Notes: generated by a model not told the origin, from the letters alone. A stretch of DNA of 64,000 nt from Chitinimonas viridis (GCF_030409555.1 NZ_JAUFPU010000003.1:1-64000); one strand, 5' to 3'. Counted from the stretch's first letter, positions 1 through 8,953 are shown. Numbers and translations: made by a program.

Positions 1-58
1 CGAGGCAGCGCCGATGATAGTGCGGACTACCCGTGTGAAAGTAGGTCACCGCCAGGCT
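1..58 (+). rRNA. rrf: 5S ribosomal RNA, 3' end only
   Basis: The first ~58 nt match the 3' half of bacterial 5S rRNA: the GCCGATGATAGTG segment, the GTGTGAAAGTAGGTCACCGCC segment and the terminal CAGGC that closes helix I. The 5' half lies outside the window. A strong intrinsic terminator follows at once, as expected at the end of an rRNA operon. Confidence 0.9.
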
Positions 59-65
59 CCCCTTG

Positions 66-98
66 AAAGCCCCAGACTCAGCAGAGTCTGGGGCTTTT
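66..98 (+). terminator. rRNA operon intrinsic terminator
   Basis: A perfect 14-bp stem (66-79 with 84-97, arm AAAGCCCCAGACTC) closes a 4-nt loop AGCA and ends in TTTT. It lies 8 nt after the 5S rRNA. Confidence 0.9.
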
Positions 99-345
99 GC
101 TTTGGGGGTTTGGGTTTGGCGATTGGCAGCTGCGTAGGCCCTGTCGGATCTTTGATCTGATCTTCCCGGGCTGAGCTTGACCGCGCTGCAACCGGCAGAC
201 CTGACGCCCGGTTGCGAGTCACCATGGCCTTGCTAGTAAGCAGGCTACCGACTCTTGGCCGATTTGGTTAAGTCGGCCATCGAGCGGAGCAGATTACCGG
301 CCTGCCGGTACATGCATTGGCATTGACGGGTTTGTGTCGATGGGT

Positions 346-1086
346 TTAGCGGATAATGACGGATTCCCAGCCGTCATACTCCCCACCGTGTTTGACTGCT
401 AAGTAGAATAGAGGCAGTGTGACCTCATCAATGCAGTTGTAAGCGGGTACATCACTGCGCCAAAGTTGAACGCCGTATTGATCATGATTTTCGCCTGGTT
501 TCGTTATGGTGCGAACCTCATAACCTAACTGGCGTGATTCCATCACGTATAGATCCAATGCATGATTGCTTGGGAAATATGCCCAATGCTCAATCTCTCG
601 AGGGGCTTCGAGTTGATCTCCTTGTTGGGCTAGTGCATCGCATACATGTCGATTCTGCATCGTTTGCTTGTCAGCCTCGGAGGGATAGAGGTAGTCGTGA
701 TAAGTTGACCAGTCCGGCTCCTCTCTTGTATCTGCTTGGTATTGATAGCCATCAAATGCGTTCATGCATGTGGCGGTGCGTAATGACCAGTCATGCGCGT
801 CGGTGAGATAGAAAAAGAAGTCGCGGCAAGCATTGGTGGTGCAACGACCCAAATACTGCGTATTTTCATTTACCAAGGTGCTCACCAGATGATCCTCAAT
901 GGTCACCAGCACATCGTATTCGGATTGGCTCGAAAGCCCATCTTCACGCGGTGCTTGCATATGGAGTCTGATATAGGCCATATGAGGGTAGTGTGGATTA
1001 GGTGCAGCATCGATGGCGCCGAGGTTGACATAGATGGATGCCGGTTTGTCATCGACATTTAAAAAGTAGAAATCCCACGTGCTCAT
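346..1086 (-). CDS. DUF695 / RraB-like two-domain protein
   Basis: 246 aa, soluble, no signal peptide. Residues 1-130 fit the DUF695 family (W-x-Y start, DKPASIYVNLGA, PREDGLS, IEDHL, YLGRCTT). Residues ~148-240 resemble the RraB fold (DALAQQGDQLEAPREIEHWAYFP), known in E. coli as a protein inhibitor of RNase E. The fusion is seen in other proteobacteria; its biochemical role is not established and RNase control here is only inference. The start is supported by AAGGAG six bases upstream of the ATG. It follows DUF423 on the same strand after 53 bp, so the two may be co-transcribed. Confidence 0.8.
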   Translation of the reverse strand: MSTWDFYFLNVDDKPASIYVNLGAIDAAPNPHYPHMAYIRLHMQAPREDGLSSQSEYDVLVTIEDHLVSTLVNENTQYLGRCTTNACRDFFFYLTDAHDWSLRTATCMNAFDGYQYQADTREEPDWSTYHDYLYPSEADKQTMQNRHVCDALAQQGDQLEAPREIEHWAYFPSNHALDLYVMESRQLGYEVRTITKPGENHDQYGVQLWRSDVPAYNCIDEVTLPLFYLAVKHGGEYDGWESVIIR

Positions 1087-1139
1087 TATGTTCTCCTTAG
1101 ATGGGTAACATGGTTAGAGCCCTATCGTACCGTCGTGGC

Positions 1140-1526
1140 TTATTCTGCACCTTGGCTTGAACGGTATGCAGCCCAGGCCAGCATCAGCCAAGCGGCCAGG
1201 AGGGCCACGCCACCCAGGGGGGTAATGGCGCCCAGGAGCTTGATGCCGCTGAGCGCCAGGGCATACAGGCTGCCGCTGAACACAATGATGCCGGCCAGCA
1301 TGCAGTTGCCGATTCGGGCCGTGGCGCTTGGCCCCAGGCGGGATGCCAGTGCACCCACCAGTATCAATCCCAGGGCGTGTAGCTGTTGATAGCTGACGGC
1401 GGTCTGCCAGATGGCCAGCTGGGCTGGGCTGAGCACGGCCTTGAGGCCATGCGCGCCGAAAGCACCGGCACCGACGCCCAGCACCATATTGAGACTGCCG
1501 GCAATAATCAGTTGTCGCGCATTCAT
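1140..1526 (-). CDS. DUF423 family small membrane protein (YgdD-like)
   Basis: 128 aa, with about four hydrophobic helices (residues 6-25, 45-62, 72-92, 97-120). The N-terminal GAxxVxLGVGAGAFGAHGL pattern is the DUF423 hallmark, and the C-terminal GGxxLxxAWLxLAW segment also fits. The function of the family is unknown; it sits in the inner membrane. The reading frame stays open for ~1.7 kb upstream, but that part is antisense to the AMP nucleosidase and is not coding. The ATG at 1526 begins the conserved domain; an in-frame ATG 18 nt upstream (1544) is possible. It is divergent from amn. Confidence 0.82.
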   Translation of the reverse strand: MNARQLIIAGSLNMVLGVGAGAFGAHGLKAVLSPAQLAIWQTAVSYQQLHALGLILVGALASRLGPSATARIGNCMLAGIIVFSGSLYALALSGIKLLGAITPLGGVALLAAWLMLAWAAYRSSQGAE

Positions 1527-1706
1527 GTCTTGCTGCCTGTTCATTGAGGGATGGCCGCCATGATAAGCCAGTAGAACAGCCCTGCGGCTGCCTGGCAGGC
1601 GTGTGCATGGCGCGGTGGTTTGGCTATAGTAGTGCCCTGCGCCTGCCTCTACCTGCGCTATGCCAGGAATGCGCTGCAGGCGACCCACCTTTGAATGTGT
1701 GAGCCC

Positions 1707-3200
1707 ATGTCCCATCTCCCTCCGTTTATCGCCCCCAGCCGCTACACCAATGCTGCAGATGCCCTGAAGCAGGTGCAGCGCATCTATGAACACAATCTCA
1801 AGCACCTGCGCGAGGCAATGCGTCGCTTTATGGCGGGTGAGCCGCTGCCTGGCCATGTGCGGGCCTGCTATCCCTTTGTGCGCTTCCAGATACGTACGAC
1901 ATTGCGCAACAAGAGCATCGATACCGCCCATCTGAGCTATGGCTTTGTATCCGGCCCCGGCCGCTTCGAGACGACCTTGACCCGCCCCGATCTGTTTGCG
2001 GGCTATTATCTGGAGCAGTTTTCGCTGCTGTTGCAGAACCACGACTGCGAGCTGGAGATAGGCACCAGTACCCAGCCCATACCCGTGCATTTTTCGTTTG
2101 CCGAGCACGACCACATCGAAGGCAGCCTGAGCCCGGAGCGGCGGGCGCTGATGCGGGATGTGTTCGACCTGCCCGACCTCACTGCCATGGATGATGGCAT
2201 TGCCAATGGTACTTACGAGCCCAAGCCAGGTGATCCGTTGCCCTTGTCGCTGTTTACCGCACCACGGGTCGATTACTCGCTGCACCGGCTGCGCCATTAC
2301 ACCGGGACGGCGCCTGAGCACTTCCAGAACTATGTGCTGTTCACCAACTACCAGTTCTATATCGATGAGTTCGTGCGGCTGGGGCACGAGGCCATGGCGC
2401 AGCCGGATAGCGGCTACAGCGCCTTTGTGGAGCCTGGCAATGTGATTACCCGGCGGGTGGGCAGCGAGGCCCTGCCCGGGGATGCTCTGGGTGTGGCGCC
2501 GCCGCGGTTGCCGCAGATGCCTGCCTACCATCTGGTACGCGAGGGGCATGCCGGTATCACCATGGTGAACATTGGTGTCGGCCCTGCCAATGCCAAGACC
2601 ATGACCGACCATGTGGCTGTATTGCGGCCGCACGCCTGGATCATGCTGGGCCATTGCGCCGGCCTGCGTACCACCCAGCAATTGGGCGACTATGTGCTGG
2701 CCCACGGCTATGTGCGTGAGGATCATGTGCTGGATGAAGACCTGCCGCTGTGGGTGCCGATTCCCGCCCTGGCTGAAGTGCAGCAGGCGCTGGAAACCGC
2801 TGTGTCGGATGTTACCCAGGCTGTGGGGGCAGAACTCAAGCGGGTGATGCGTACTGGCACCGTTGCCAGTACCGACAATCGCAACTGGGAGTTGCTGCCG
2901 GATAACAAACCGCAACGGCGCTTCAGCCAGAGCCGGGCGGTGGCGCTGGATATGGAGAGTGCCACCATTGCGGCCAACGGCTTCCGCTTCCGCGTGCCTT
3001 ACGGCACCCTGTTGTGCGTGAGTGACAAGCCGCTGCATGGCGAGATCAAGCTGCCAGGCATGGCCAACCACTTTTACCGTGAGCGGGTGGACCAGCATCT
3101 GCGCATAGGCATACGGGCCCTGGAGCTGCTGCGCGAGCAGGGCTTGGGCCAGTTGCATAGCCGCAAGCTGCGTAGCTTTGCCGAGGTGGCATTCCAATAG
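1707..3200 (+). CDS. amn: AMP nucleosidase
   Basis: 497 aa. Catalyses AMP + H2O to adenine + ribose 5-phosphate, a purine-salvage and AMP-level control reaction in the cytoplasm. The N-terminal domain (~1-170) has the family's PPFIAPSRYT and PFVRFQIRT blocks. The C-terminal nucleoside-phosphorylase-like domain shows VNIGVGPANAKT and IMLGHCAGLR (~288-315) and ALDMESATIAANG (~413). Length fits the family (~480-500 aa). An ATG 12 nt upstream (1695) is in frame; 1707 is preferred because homologues begin close to SHLPPF. No strong ribosome-binding site precedes either. Confidence 0.93.
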   Translation: MSHLPPFIAPSRYTNAADALKQVQRIYEHNLKHLREAMRRFMAGEPLPGHVRACYPFVRFQIRTTLRNKSIDTAHLSYGFVSGPGRFETTLTRPDLFAGYYLEQFSLLLQNHDCELEIGTSTQPIPVHFSFAEHDHIEGSLSPERRALMRDVFDLPDLTAMDDGIANGTYEPKPGDPLPLSLFTAPRVDYSLHRLRHYTGTAPEHFQNYVLFTNYQFYIDEFVRLGHEAMAQPDSGYSAFVEPGNVITRRVGSEALPGDALGVAPPRLPQMPAYHLVREGHAGITMVNIGVGPANAKTMTDHVAVLRPHAWIMLGHCAGLRTTQQLGDYVLAHGYVREDHVLDEDLPLWVPIPALAEVQQALETAVSDVTQAVGAELKRVMRTGTVASTDNRNWELLPDNKPQRRFSQSRAVALDMESATIAANGFRFRVPYGTLLCVSDKPLHGEIKLPGMANHFYRERVDQHLRIGIRALELLREQGLGQLHSRKLRSFAEVAFQ

Positions 3201-3328
3201 CGCCCTTACCTTGCGCCGCGCTGCCATGACTAGCTAGCTTGCCAGGCGCTTTCCGACCATGGCTTGCTATGCTGGTTCTGGCAGCAGGGTCGCTTAGGCG
3301 GCCATCCCTATACCTGAGGAGGTTGACC

Positions 3329-3808
3329 ATGCAGATTGAAGCACAGGACGAGCACCGCTGGTTGTTACAGTTGGTAGGCGAGTGGCGCTATGAAAGTGAG
3401 GCCGTGATGGGGCCGGATGAGCCACTGATGAAGTTCCAGGGCGAGGAGACTGTGCGTGCCTTGGGTGACTTGTGGGTGCTGCTGGAGGGGCGCGGCGAAA
3501 TGCCTGGTGGTGGCATGGCCAATATGCTGATGACCTTGGGCTACGACCCGCAGAAAGGGCGTTTCTGCGGTAGCTGGGTGGGCTCGATGATGACCTATCT
3601 ATGGGTTTACGATGGCAGCCTCGATAAGGATCGCAGGATATTGTCGCTGGATGCCGAAGGGCCGGATTTTGCCGTGGAAGGCAAGATGGGCAAGTACCGC
3701 GATGTCATCGAGCTGCACGGTCCGGATCACCGTACGCTCAAGTCCCATACCTTGGGTGACGATGGCCAGTGGCATTGTTTCATGACGGCAAACTACTGGC
3801 GCAAGTAA
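3329..3808 (+). CDS. DUF1579 domain protein
   Basis: 159 aa, cytoplasmic. It matches DUF1579: an opening LVGEWRYESE strand, a central GRGEMPGGGMANMLMTLGYDPQKGRF block and a C-terminal FMTANYWRK. The family is predicted to be a lipocalin-like beta-barrel; ligand and role are unknown. The frame is open 90 nt further upstream, but GAGGAGG lies just before the ATG at 3329, which decides the start. It stands alone, with a hairpin after its stop. Confidence 0.85.
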   Translation: MQIEAQDEHRWLLQLVGEWRYESEAVMGPDEPLMKFQGEETVRALGDLWVLLEGRGEMPGGGMANMLMTLGYDPQKGRFCGSWVGSMMTYLWVYDGSLDKDRRILSLDAEGPDFAVEGKMGKYRDVIELHGPDHRTLKSHTLGDDGQWHCFMTANYWRK

Positions 3809-3814
3809 GCAGCC

Positions 3815-3849
3815 GCCCATCATCCTGCCGCGTTAGCGGGATGGTGGGC
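3815..3849 (+). terminator. hairpin after DUF1579 gene
   Basis: GCCCATCATC pairs with GATGGTGGGC (one G.U), with an inner CCGC/GCGG stem on a GTTA loop and a CTG bulge. No T-tract follows, so it may be a factor-assisted terminator or simply an mRNA 3'-end hairpin. Confidence 0.45.
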
Positions 3850-4267
3850 TGGGCGCCTGGGCAGGCACGGAGCACGCCGCCACCCGGCTGATTGGGGAAG
3901 ACGGCTTGCCGGGGTAAACTTCTTCTTCTGAATCAAGCGCCTGCATGCGCCGGCTTGCTTGCCTTAAGCCTGTGTGTCCAAGGCGCTGTAAGCTGCCTGC
4001 TGTGCGGCATTGGCCATGCCGGCCGGCGCTACCTTTGGGCGGATGTGACAGGCTAGTCGTTGATAGTATCGCTGCCAAGTGGCTGGGAGCTGTTAAACTA
4101 TTGATTCGGCTCGGCTTGAGCCGCTGCCTTCCCGCTTTGCGGTGCGTGCTTTCCCTGTGTGGTGACCGTGCCTGCGCCCCCTGTTCCTGAGTATCCCTAT
4201 CGGTGTATCCCTACGCGGCCTGACCGGTCGGGGCTTTCTCTCCCCTATCTGGCCTATTGCTATTACG
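3850..4267. other. intergenic, no gene seen
   Basis: 418 bp between the DUF1579 gene and the RIO kinase. Short open frames exist on both strands, but none has a ribosome-binding site or a recognisable product. The kinase promoter presumably lies here; no clear sigma70 hexamers were recognised. Confidence 0.4.
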
Positions 4268-5104
4268 ATGAAGACACCCAAAAGACTCCTGCCCCTGGTT
4301 GAAGAAGGATTGATAGACGAAGTCATCAGCCAGTTGATGAGTGGCAAGGAGGCGACCGTCTATATCGTGCGCTGTGGCGACGAGATCTGCTGTGCCAAGG
4401 TGTACAAGGAAGCCAATCAGCGTAGCTTCCGCAAGAGCGCGTCGTATCAGGAAGGCCGCCGGGTGAAGAACAGCCGGCAGGCCCGGGCGATGGAGAAGGG
4501 GAGCCGCTATGGCCGCAAGATGCAGGAAGAGGTCTGGCAGAACGCCGAGGTGGATGCGCTATACCGTTTGTCTGCAGCCGGCGTGAGGGTGCCCAGGCCG
4601 AATATCTGCCACGAAGGCGTGTTGTTGATGGAGTTGGTGGTGGACGCGGATGGCAATGCCGCCCCGCGCCTCAATGATGTGGATCTGACCGAGGCGCTGG
4701 CGCTGGAATACCATGAGGTATTGCTGCGGGAGGTGGTGCGCATGCTGTGTGCCGGGGTGGTGCATGGTGATCTGTCTGAATACAACATCCTGGTCGGGGT
4801 GGATGGCCCCGTCATCATCGACCTGCCGCAGGCTATCGATGCCGCTGGCAACAATAGCGCGGCCGATATGCTGGAGCGCGATGTGAACAATCTGCGCAAT
4901 TTCTTCGCCGTGTTTGCCCCGGCCCTGCAAGCCAGCCAGTACAGCAAGGAAATCTGGGCACATTACAAGGAGGGTAGCTTGCTGCCCGATGTACCCTTGA
5001 CTGGCCGGGTAGTGCTGGATGAGCGTCCTGCCGATGTGGACGATGTCCTGCTCCATGTAGAGCGGGCGCTGGAAGAAGACGCGCTGCGGCGTATGTCGTA
5101 CTAG
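4268..5104 (+). CDS. RIO1-type serine kinase
   Basis: 278 aa, cytoplasmic. Atypical RIO-family protein kinase/ATPase. Visible are the RIO nucleotide loop SGKEATVY (25-32), lysine in CAKVYK (~44), the long RIO insertion (~60-95, basic), the catalytic loop VHGDLSEYN with D168 and N173, and the metal-binding D185 in IIDLPQAID. All key residues are present, so it should be active. RIO1/2 in archaea and eukaryotes act in small-subunit maturation; the bacterial substrate is not known. Single gene, no operon partners. Confidence 0.88.
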   Translation: MKTPKRLLPLVEEGLIDEVISQLMSGKEATVYIVRCGDEICCAKVYKEANQRSFRKSASYQEGRRVKNSRQARAMEKGSRYGRKMQEEVWQNAEVDALYRLSAAGVRVPRPNICHEGVLLMELVVDADGNAAPRLNDVDLTEALALEYHEVLLREVVRMLCAGVVHGDLSEYNILVGVDGPVIIDLPQAIDAAGNNSAADMLERDVNNLRNFFAVFAPALQASQYSKEIWAHYKEGSLLPDVPLTGRVVLDERPADVDDVLLHVERALEEDALRRMSY

Positions 5105-5265
5105 GCGGCGCTAGCTACCACTTTCTGGCGTTGTTGGGAGAGCTTGCCGTATCCATCACGGCCATCGCTCGCCTAGCAGGAGCCGCCAGGCTGGATTAAT
5201 GCGGCCCCAGTAGCGCAGTGGGCTGCTGCCGGGGCTGGCAGCGCTTCACTGGCTTTTTTGAGATT

Positions 5266-5291
5266 AATACTTAGTATTTTACCTAAGTATT
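5266..5291. promoter_or_regulatory. palindromic operator upstream of arsR-type gene
   Basis: A perfect inverted repeat AATACTTAG (5266-5274) / CTAAGTATT (5283-5291) with an 8-bp spacer lies in an AT-rich patch just upstream of the ArsR-family gene. Size and place fit an ArsR/SmtB-type dimer site, so autoregulation is the likely role (inference). Confidence 0.65.
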
Positions 5292-5342
5292 TGCTATGGT
5301 AGTGAGGCTGCATGGATGAACGTGCAGCCAGGAGGAATGATC

Positions 5343-5681
5343 TTGTCACATGGCGCTGAGCCCATAGATGGTGTTTTCCGCGCACTGTCCGACCCGACCC
5401 GCCGCAGGGTGCTGGAGAGACTGAGCCGTGGCCCGGCCACGGTCAGCGATTTGGCTGCGCCGTTCGATATGGCGTTGCCCTCCTTCGTGCAGCACCTGAA
5501 GATACTGGAATCCTGCGGTTTGGTGCGTTCCAGCAAGGTGGGGCGGGTACGCACATACCAACTGGCCGCTGCCCGCTTGCAGTTGGCGGAAGACTGGCTG
5601 GCGCAGCAACGGACGCTATGGGAGCGTCGACTGGATCAACTTGACCACTACCTTATGGCACTCAAGGAGAAAAACACATGA
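5343..5681 (+). CDS. ArsR-family winged-helix transcriptional regulator
   Basis: 112 aa from a TTG start. The winged-helix core is clear: [17 protein letters not shown], the recognition helix [19 protein letters not shown] and the wing [12 protein letters not shown]. No metal-binding CxC box is seen, so it belongs to the non-metal group usually paired with SRPBCC proteins. AGGAGG (5330-5335) lies only 1 nt from ATG 5337 but 7 nt from TTG 5343, so TTG is the better start; in-frame ATGs at 5316 and 5337 are alternatives. The stop overlaps the next start (ATGA), so the two genes are translated together. Confidence 0.88.
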   Translation: MSHGAEPIDGVFRALSDPTRRRVLERLSRGPATVSDLAAPFDMALPSFVQHLKILESCGLVRSSKVGRVRTYQLAAARLQLAEDWLAQQRTLWERRLDQLDHYLMALKEKNT

Positions 5682-6160
5682 CCGCAACCCCATGGACCCC
5701 GGATCCCAAGCTGGACTTGGTACTGGAACGGGAGATCGATGTACCGCGCGAACTGGTCTGGGCTGCCTGGACCCAGGCTGAGCATATACCCCACTGGTTC
5801 ACCCCAGCGCCCTGGACGGTTTCGCATTGTGAGATTGATCTGCGCCCCGGTGGCATGTTCAGCACCACCATGCGTTCGCCGGAAGGCCAGGACTATCCCA
5901 ATATCGGTTGCTATCTGGAGGTTGTGCCCTGCCAGCGCCTAGTCTGGACCGATGCCCTGCTGCCTGGCTACCGACCGGCGGCGGAGCCCTTCATGAGCGC
6001 CATGCTGTTGTTGGACGAACTGCCAGGGGGACGCACCCGTTACCGGGCCGTGGCCATACACCGTGACGAAGCCGGTAGGCAGCGACACGAGGAAATGGGC
6101 TTTCACCAAGGATGGGGCACGGCGCTGGATCAATTGGTGGCCTACGCCAAGCGGATGTAA
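5678..6160 (+). CDS. SRPBCC / AHSA1-domain protein
   Basis: 160 aa. An AHSA1-like START-fold protein: [28 protein letters not shown] at the N terminus, [12 protein letters not shown] in the middle and the C-terminal helix [15 protein letters not shown]. The fold makes a deep hydrophobic pocket; the ligand is unknown. It overlaps the ArsR-type gene by 4 nt, a common pairing in which the regulator controls the START-fold protein. A clear terminator follows, closing a two-gene operon. Confidence 0.88.
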   Translation: MTATPWTPDPKLDLVLEREIDVPRELVWAAWTQAEHIPHWFTPAPWTVSHCEIDLRPGGMFSTTMRSPEGQDYPNIGCYLEVVPCQRLVWTDALLPGYRPAAEPFMSAMLLLDELPGGRTRYRAVAIHRDEAGRQRHEEMGFHQGWGTALDQLVAYAKRM

Positions 6161-6179
6161 ACCGCTGCAGTGATCCTCC

Positions 6180-6206
6180 AGGCCCAGCCTTTGGCTGGGC
6201 TTTTTT
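6180..6206 (+). terminator. intrinsic terminator of the arsR-SRPBCC operon
   Basis: GCCCAGCC (6182-6189), loop TTT, GGCTGGGC (6193-6200), then six T. Confidence 0.9.
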
Positions 6207-6328
6207 GTTGGTAGCGCTGGCGCAGCGAGTTGCCTGCGACTCAGCAGGAATCGGGTGTCGGCTTGGGTACAGGCAGCCTACCTTGTCTGCATTGCGGCCC
6301 GTTGGGCCCGTCATGAAGAGGGAGCACC

Positions 6329-6826
6329 ATGTCCATACCTTATCGTATCGAGCCCATCAGGGCCGATTTTCTGGCCCGTGCACGCATGCATGGCCTGGAT
6401 GATCAGCAGCAGCCGGTGGAGTACCATCAAGCGCAGGGCGGGGAGCCCTGTCGCGACGTGCTTAGACGTGCCCACCACGGTGAGGCGTTGATACTGGCCA
6501 GCTATTGCCCTTTCAGCCTGCCGGGGCCATACCGCGAGTTTGGCCCGGTCTTTATCCTGCGGGATGCGAGCCCGGTCGCCGCCAGTGTCCAGGCGCTGCC
6601 GCTGGCGCCTGTAGCGGACTACTTCAAAGACACCCTGGTGCTGCGGGCCTATACGGCCAGCGAGCGCATAGTTGATGGTTTGGTGGTCACGGCAGGGGAC
6701 GCAGAGGAACGCTTGCAAGGGCTGTGGGCCAGAGATGAGGTGGCGTTTGTGCTGGCCCGCTTTGCTGGTTACGGCTGCTATGGCTGCCGTGTGACAAGGA
6801 CTGACCGCAGCTTGGTGGCGGGCTAG
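6329..6826 (+). CDS. DUF1203 domain protein
   Basis: 165 aa, soluble. It fits DUF1203: CRDVLRRAHHGEALILASYCPF, the GPYREFGPVFI segment, the YTASERIVDG block and the C-terminal GCYGCRVTR. The function of the family is unknown. Start supported by AGGGAG about 6 nt upstream of the ATG. Single gene after the terminator of the previous operon. Confidence 0.82.
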   Translation: MSIPYRIEPIRADFLARARMHGLDDQQQPVEYHQAQGGEPCRDVLRRAHHGEALILASYCPFSLPGPYREFGPVFILRDASPVAASVQALPLAPVADYFKDTLVLRAYTASERIVDGLVVTAGDAEERLQGLWARDEVAFVLARFAGYGCYGCRVTRTDRSLVAG

Positions 6827-6883
6827 CTTCTGGTGTGCGTGTTGCAGCGTGCACAGGGCCGAGCTCAGCTGCCAACCAGCTCA

Positions 6884-6913
6884 AGCCGTAGTACAACACA
6901 GTGTACTGCGGCT
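6884..6913. terminator. stem-loop between convergent genes
   Basis: AGCCGTAGTACA (6884-6895) pairs with TGTACTGCGGCT (6902-6913) with one G.U, loop ACACAG. No T-tract. It lies between the ends of the DUF1203 gene (+) and a small ORF (-), so it may act in both directions. Confidence 0.35.
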
Positions 6914-6944
6914 CGATGCACGAACGGTTTACAGGCTTATACGG

Positions 6945-7088
6945 TCACTTGGTGGCAGGCTTGTTCAGTGGTGCCTGGCTAGGTTTGGGGCTGGAGGGAG
7001 CCTGCCGGGTAGTGGTGGTGTTCTTGGGCTGCTGAACCGCGGTTTTCTTGATGTCGCTACTCGGGTTCTGAACGCTGGGCTTTTGCAT
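6945..7088 (-). CDS. small Pro/Lys/Thr-rich protein, unknown
   Basis: 47 aa, low complexity: MQKPSVQNPSSDIKKTAVQQ, then a TTTT run and several P-S-x-K-P units, ending KPATK. Strongly basic and predicted disordered; no family recognised. Support is the ribosome-binding site: AGGAG lies 8 nt upstream of the ATG at 7088, and the frame is closed shortly after. It could instead be spurious, as proline-rich frames are common in GC-rich DNA. Confidence 0.42.
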   Translation of the reverse strand: MQKPSVQNPSSDIKKTAVQQPKNTTTTRQAPSSPKPSQAPLNKPATK

Positions 7089-7393
7089 GATGTCGTCTCC
7101 TGAAGGCTTGGCTTTCCGCAAGATGCGGGGTGCCAAGGTGGGTGCAACATTGTCACCATGGTCGCCTCGGCCCCAGGCGTCGGTACGCTATCGCACTTTT
7201 AACGACGATGGCCGTGTTTGGTGGCCTGGTCGAGGTGCTTCGATCTTGCCTATCACCAAGCCTCTGACAGCCCCGAAATCGAGCTCAGCGGGTTAGCGCA
7301 CCGACATGAACGATACGGCGCTCTAATGTTAGCCGGCATTACTCTCGATATGCCCAAATCTTGTGGCGTGAGAGTCACTTAGCTGAGGTCTTT
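7089..7393. other. intergenic, no gene seen
   Basis: 305 bp. It holds the upstream regions of the small ORF (-) and of the 156-aa ORF (+). Nothing else is recognisable. Confidence 0.35.
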
Positions 7394-7864
7394 ATGAACA
7401 AGCAAAATGGCACCCGTATGATTGCTGCGACTGAACAGGCCAAGCAGCATACGCCAGCGAGACTAGCGCTGCTTGAATCCACACAGTATGTGGCCGCACA
7501 CGCTACCCCCGCTGCACAGCAAGAGGTCGGTAGAGGGCGTGATGTCATGGGGGAGCAAGCAGATATCTTCGCTGTAGCGCTGCCCTACCAGCAGTTTGTT
7601 GCCTTCTACAGGGCGCTCTTCCGTAATACCTTGCAGCACCAGATGAAAGCGATAGAGCGAAGCGCAGCCCACTATTCTCAAGCGCTACATGGCTATCTTG
7701 AGGTGTGTCGCCTTGGGCTTGCCAGCCCGAGGTATGGCCTCGAACCTCTACGGCATGCTGGCATCAGTGCACGCAAGCCCACCAATCCCGCTTTGCTCCT
7801 GGCAAAACGTGGGACTGCCGAAACGGGCAGGCACAGTGGCAAGGTGCGTAGCCACCGGGCTTAG
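7394..7864 (+). CDS. hypothetical protein, weakly phasin-like
   Basis: 156 aa from the ATG at 7394, preceded by GAGGT at 5 nt; the frame is open 33 nt further upstream. No signal peptide. Residues ~55-105 form amphipathic helix (YQQFVAFYRALFRNTLQHQM, then AIERSAAHYSQALHGYLEVC), vaguely like phasins that coat polyhydroxyalkanoate granules, but no diagnostic motif is present. The C terminus is basic and low in structure. The function is not recognised. Confidence 0.5.
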   Translation: MNKQNGTRMIAATEQAKQHTPARLALLESTQYVAAHATPAAQQEVGRGRDVMGEQADIFAVALPYQQFVAFYRALFRNTLQHQMKAIERSAAHYSQALHGYLEVCRLGLASPRYGLEPLRHAGISARKPTNPALLLAKRGTAETGRHSGKVRSHRA

Positions 7865-8097
7865 GCTTGCTACTAGGGAGCCGCGTTCATCCGTCAATCT
7901 GGCCTAAACAGACACTGACCATTGCACCGGATGTGTGTGGCGGTATGAAGCGATGCAGGGTGCTTATCAATCTATGGGCGCTGCGCGCCAACACATCTGG
8001 GTGGCCTTGTATACCGACAGTATGCTGTTCGCTAGCGCACAGACTTTGACGTGACACTGCAGCCATTGTGGGTAATCAACCTTGGTGGAGGCATGTC

Positions 8098-8907
8098 ATG
8101 AATACGATAAACACGGCGGATGGCACCACGCTGTTCTTCAAGGATTGGGGTCAGGGGCAGCCGGTGTTGCTGTTGAGCGGTTGGCCGCTTTCAGCGGATA
8201 GCTGGGACGACCAAGCGTTGGTGCTGGCGGAGGCAGGCTACAGGGTGGTTGCCTATGATAGGCGCGGGTTTGGACGATCTTCGCAACCCTGGTGGGGTTA
8301 TGACTACGACACCTTGGCCGATGATCTGTGTTCGGTGATGAGCCAGCTTGATCTAAAAAACGTGACACTGGTTGGCTTCTCGATGGGGGGCGGTGAAGTG
8401 GCACGCTATATGTCACGCCATGCGGGCAAGTCAGTGGAAAAAGCGGTGCTTATTTCTTCTGTCGTACCCTTTATGCGCAAAACTCCGGACAATCCAGAAG
8501 GCGTGGATGACGCTGTCTTTGATGAGATGAGCGCCCTTATTCGGGCTGACCGCCCTGCCTTTTTTGAAGGCTTTTTCAAAACCTTCTTTGGCAAGGGCCA
8601 AGTATCACAAGCCACCCTGGATTGGGCACAAGGCATGGCCATGCAGGCTGGTTTGAAGGGGACGCTGGCATGCGTGAGATCCTTCGGCACGACGGATTTT
8701 CGCGAGGATTTGTCGGCATTCACGGTACCCGCATTGATTATCCATGGAACAGAAGATCAGACAGTGCCGATAGCGGTTTCGGCACGTGCTGCGGCCAAAG
8801 CCATGCCCTCGTCGGTTTTGCTGGAATACGAAGGTGCGGCTCACGGCCTGTTCGTTACCGATAAGCAGCGACTGAGTCGTGACTTGCTGCAATTTCTGCG
8901 TGAGTAG
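8098..8907 (+). CDS. alpha/beta hydrolase (non-heme chloroperoxidase type)
   Basis: 269 aa. Catalytic triad visible: Ser95 in GFSMGG, Asp220 in HGTEDQTVP, His249 in GAAHGLF. The oxyanion strand VLLLSGWPLSADSW and the YDRRGFGRSSQPW block are typical of the cofactor-free haloperoxidase/esterase group. The physiological substrate is unknown. GGAGG lies 6 nt before ATG 8098, which sets the start even though the frame opens at 8068. Single gene closed by a strong terminator. Confidence 0.9.
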   Translation: MNTINTADGTTLFFKDWGQGQPVLLLSGWPLSADSWDDQALVLAEAGYRVVAYDRRGFGRSSQPWWGYDYDTLADDLCSVMSQLDLKNVTLVGFSMGGGEVARYMSRHAGKSVEKAVLISSVVPFMRKTPDNPEGVDDAVFDEMSALIRADRPAFFEGFFKTFFGKGQVSQATLDWAQGMAMQAGLKGTLACVRSFGTTDFREDLSAFTVPALIIHGTEDQTVPIAVSARAAAKAMPSSVLLEYEGAAHGLFVTDKQRLSRDLLQFLRE

Positions 8908-8953
8908 CGGTTGTCGGCCTGTGTCGGCTGGATTGCGGCACCTGGTGTTGGAA

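Noticed and set aside
1527-3227. Long minus-strand open frame extending the DUF423 gene to 695 aa
   Set aside because: Everything before residue ~568 is antisense to the AMP nucleosidase and has no family features; only the C-terminal DUF423 part is real.
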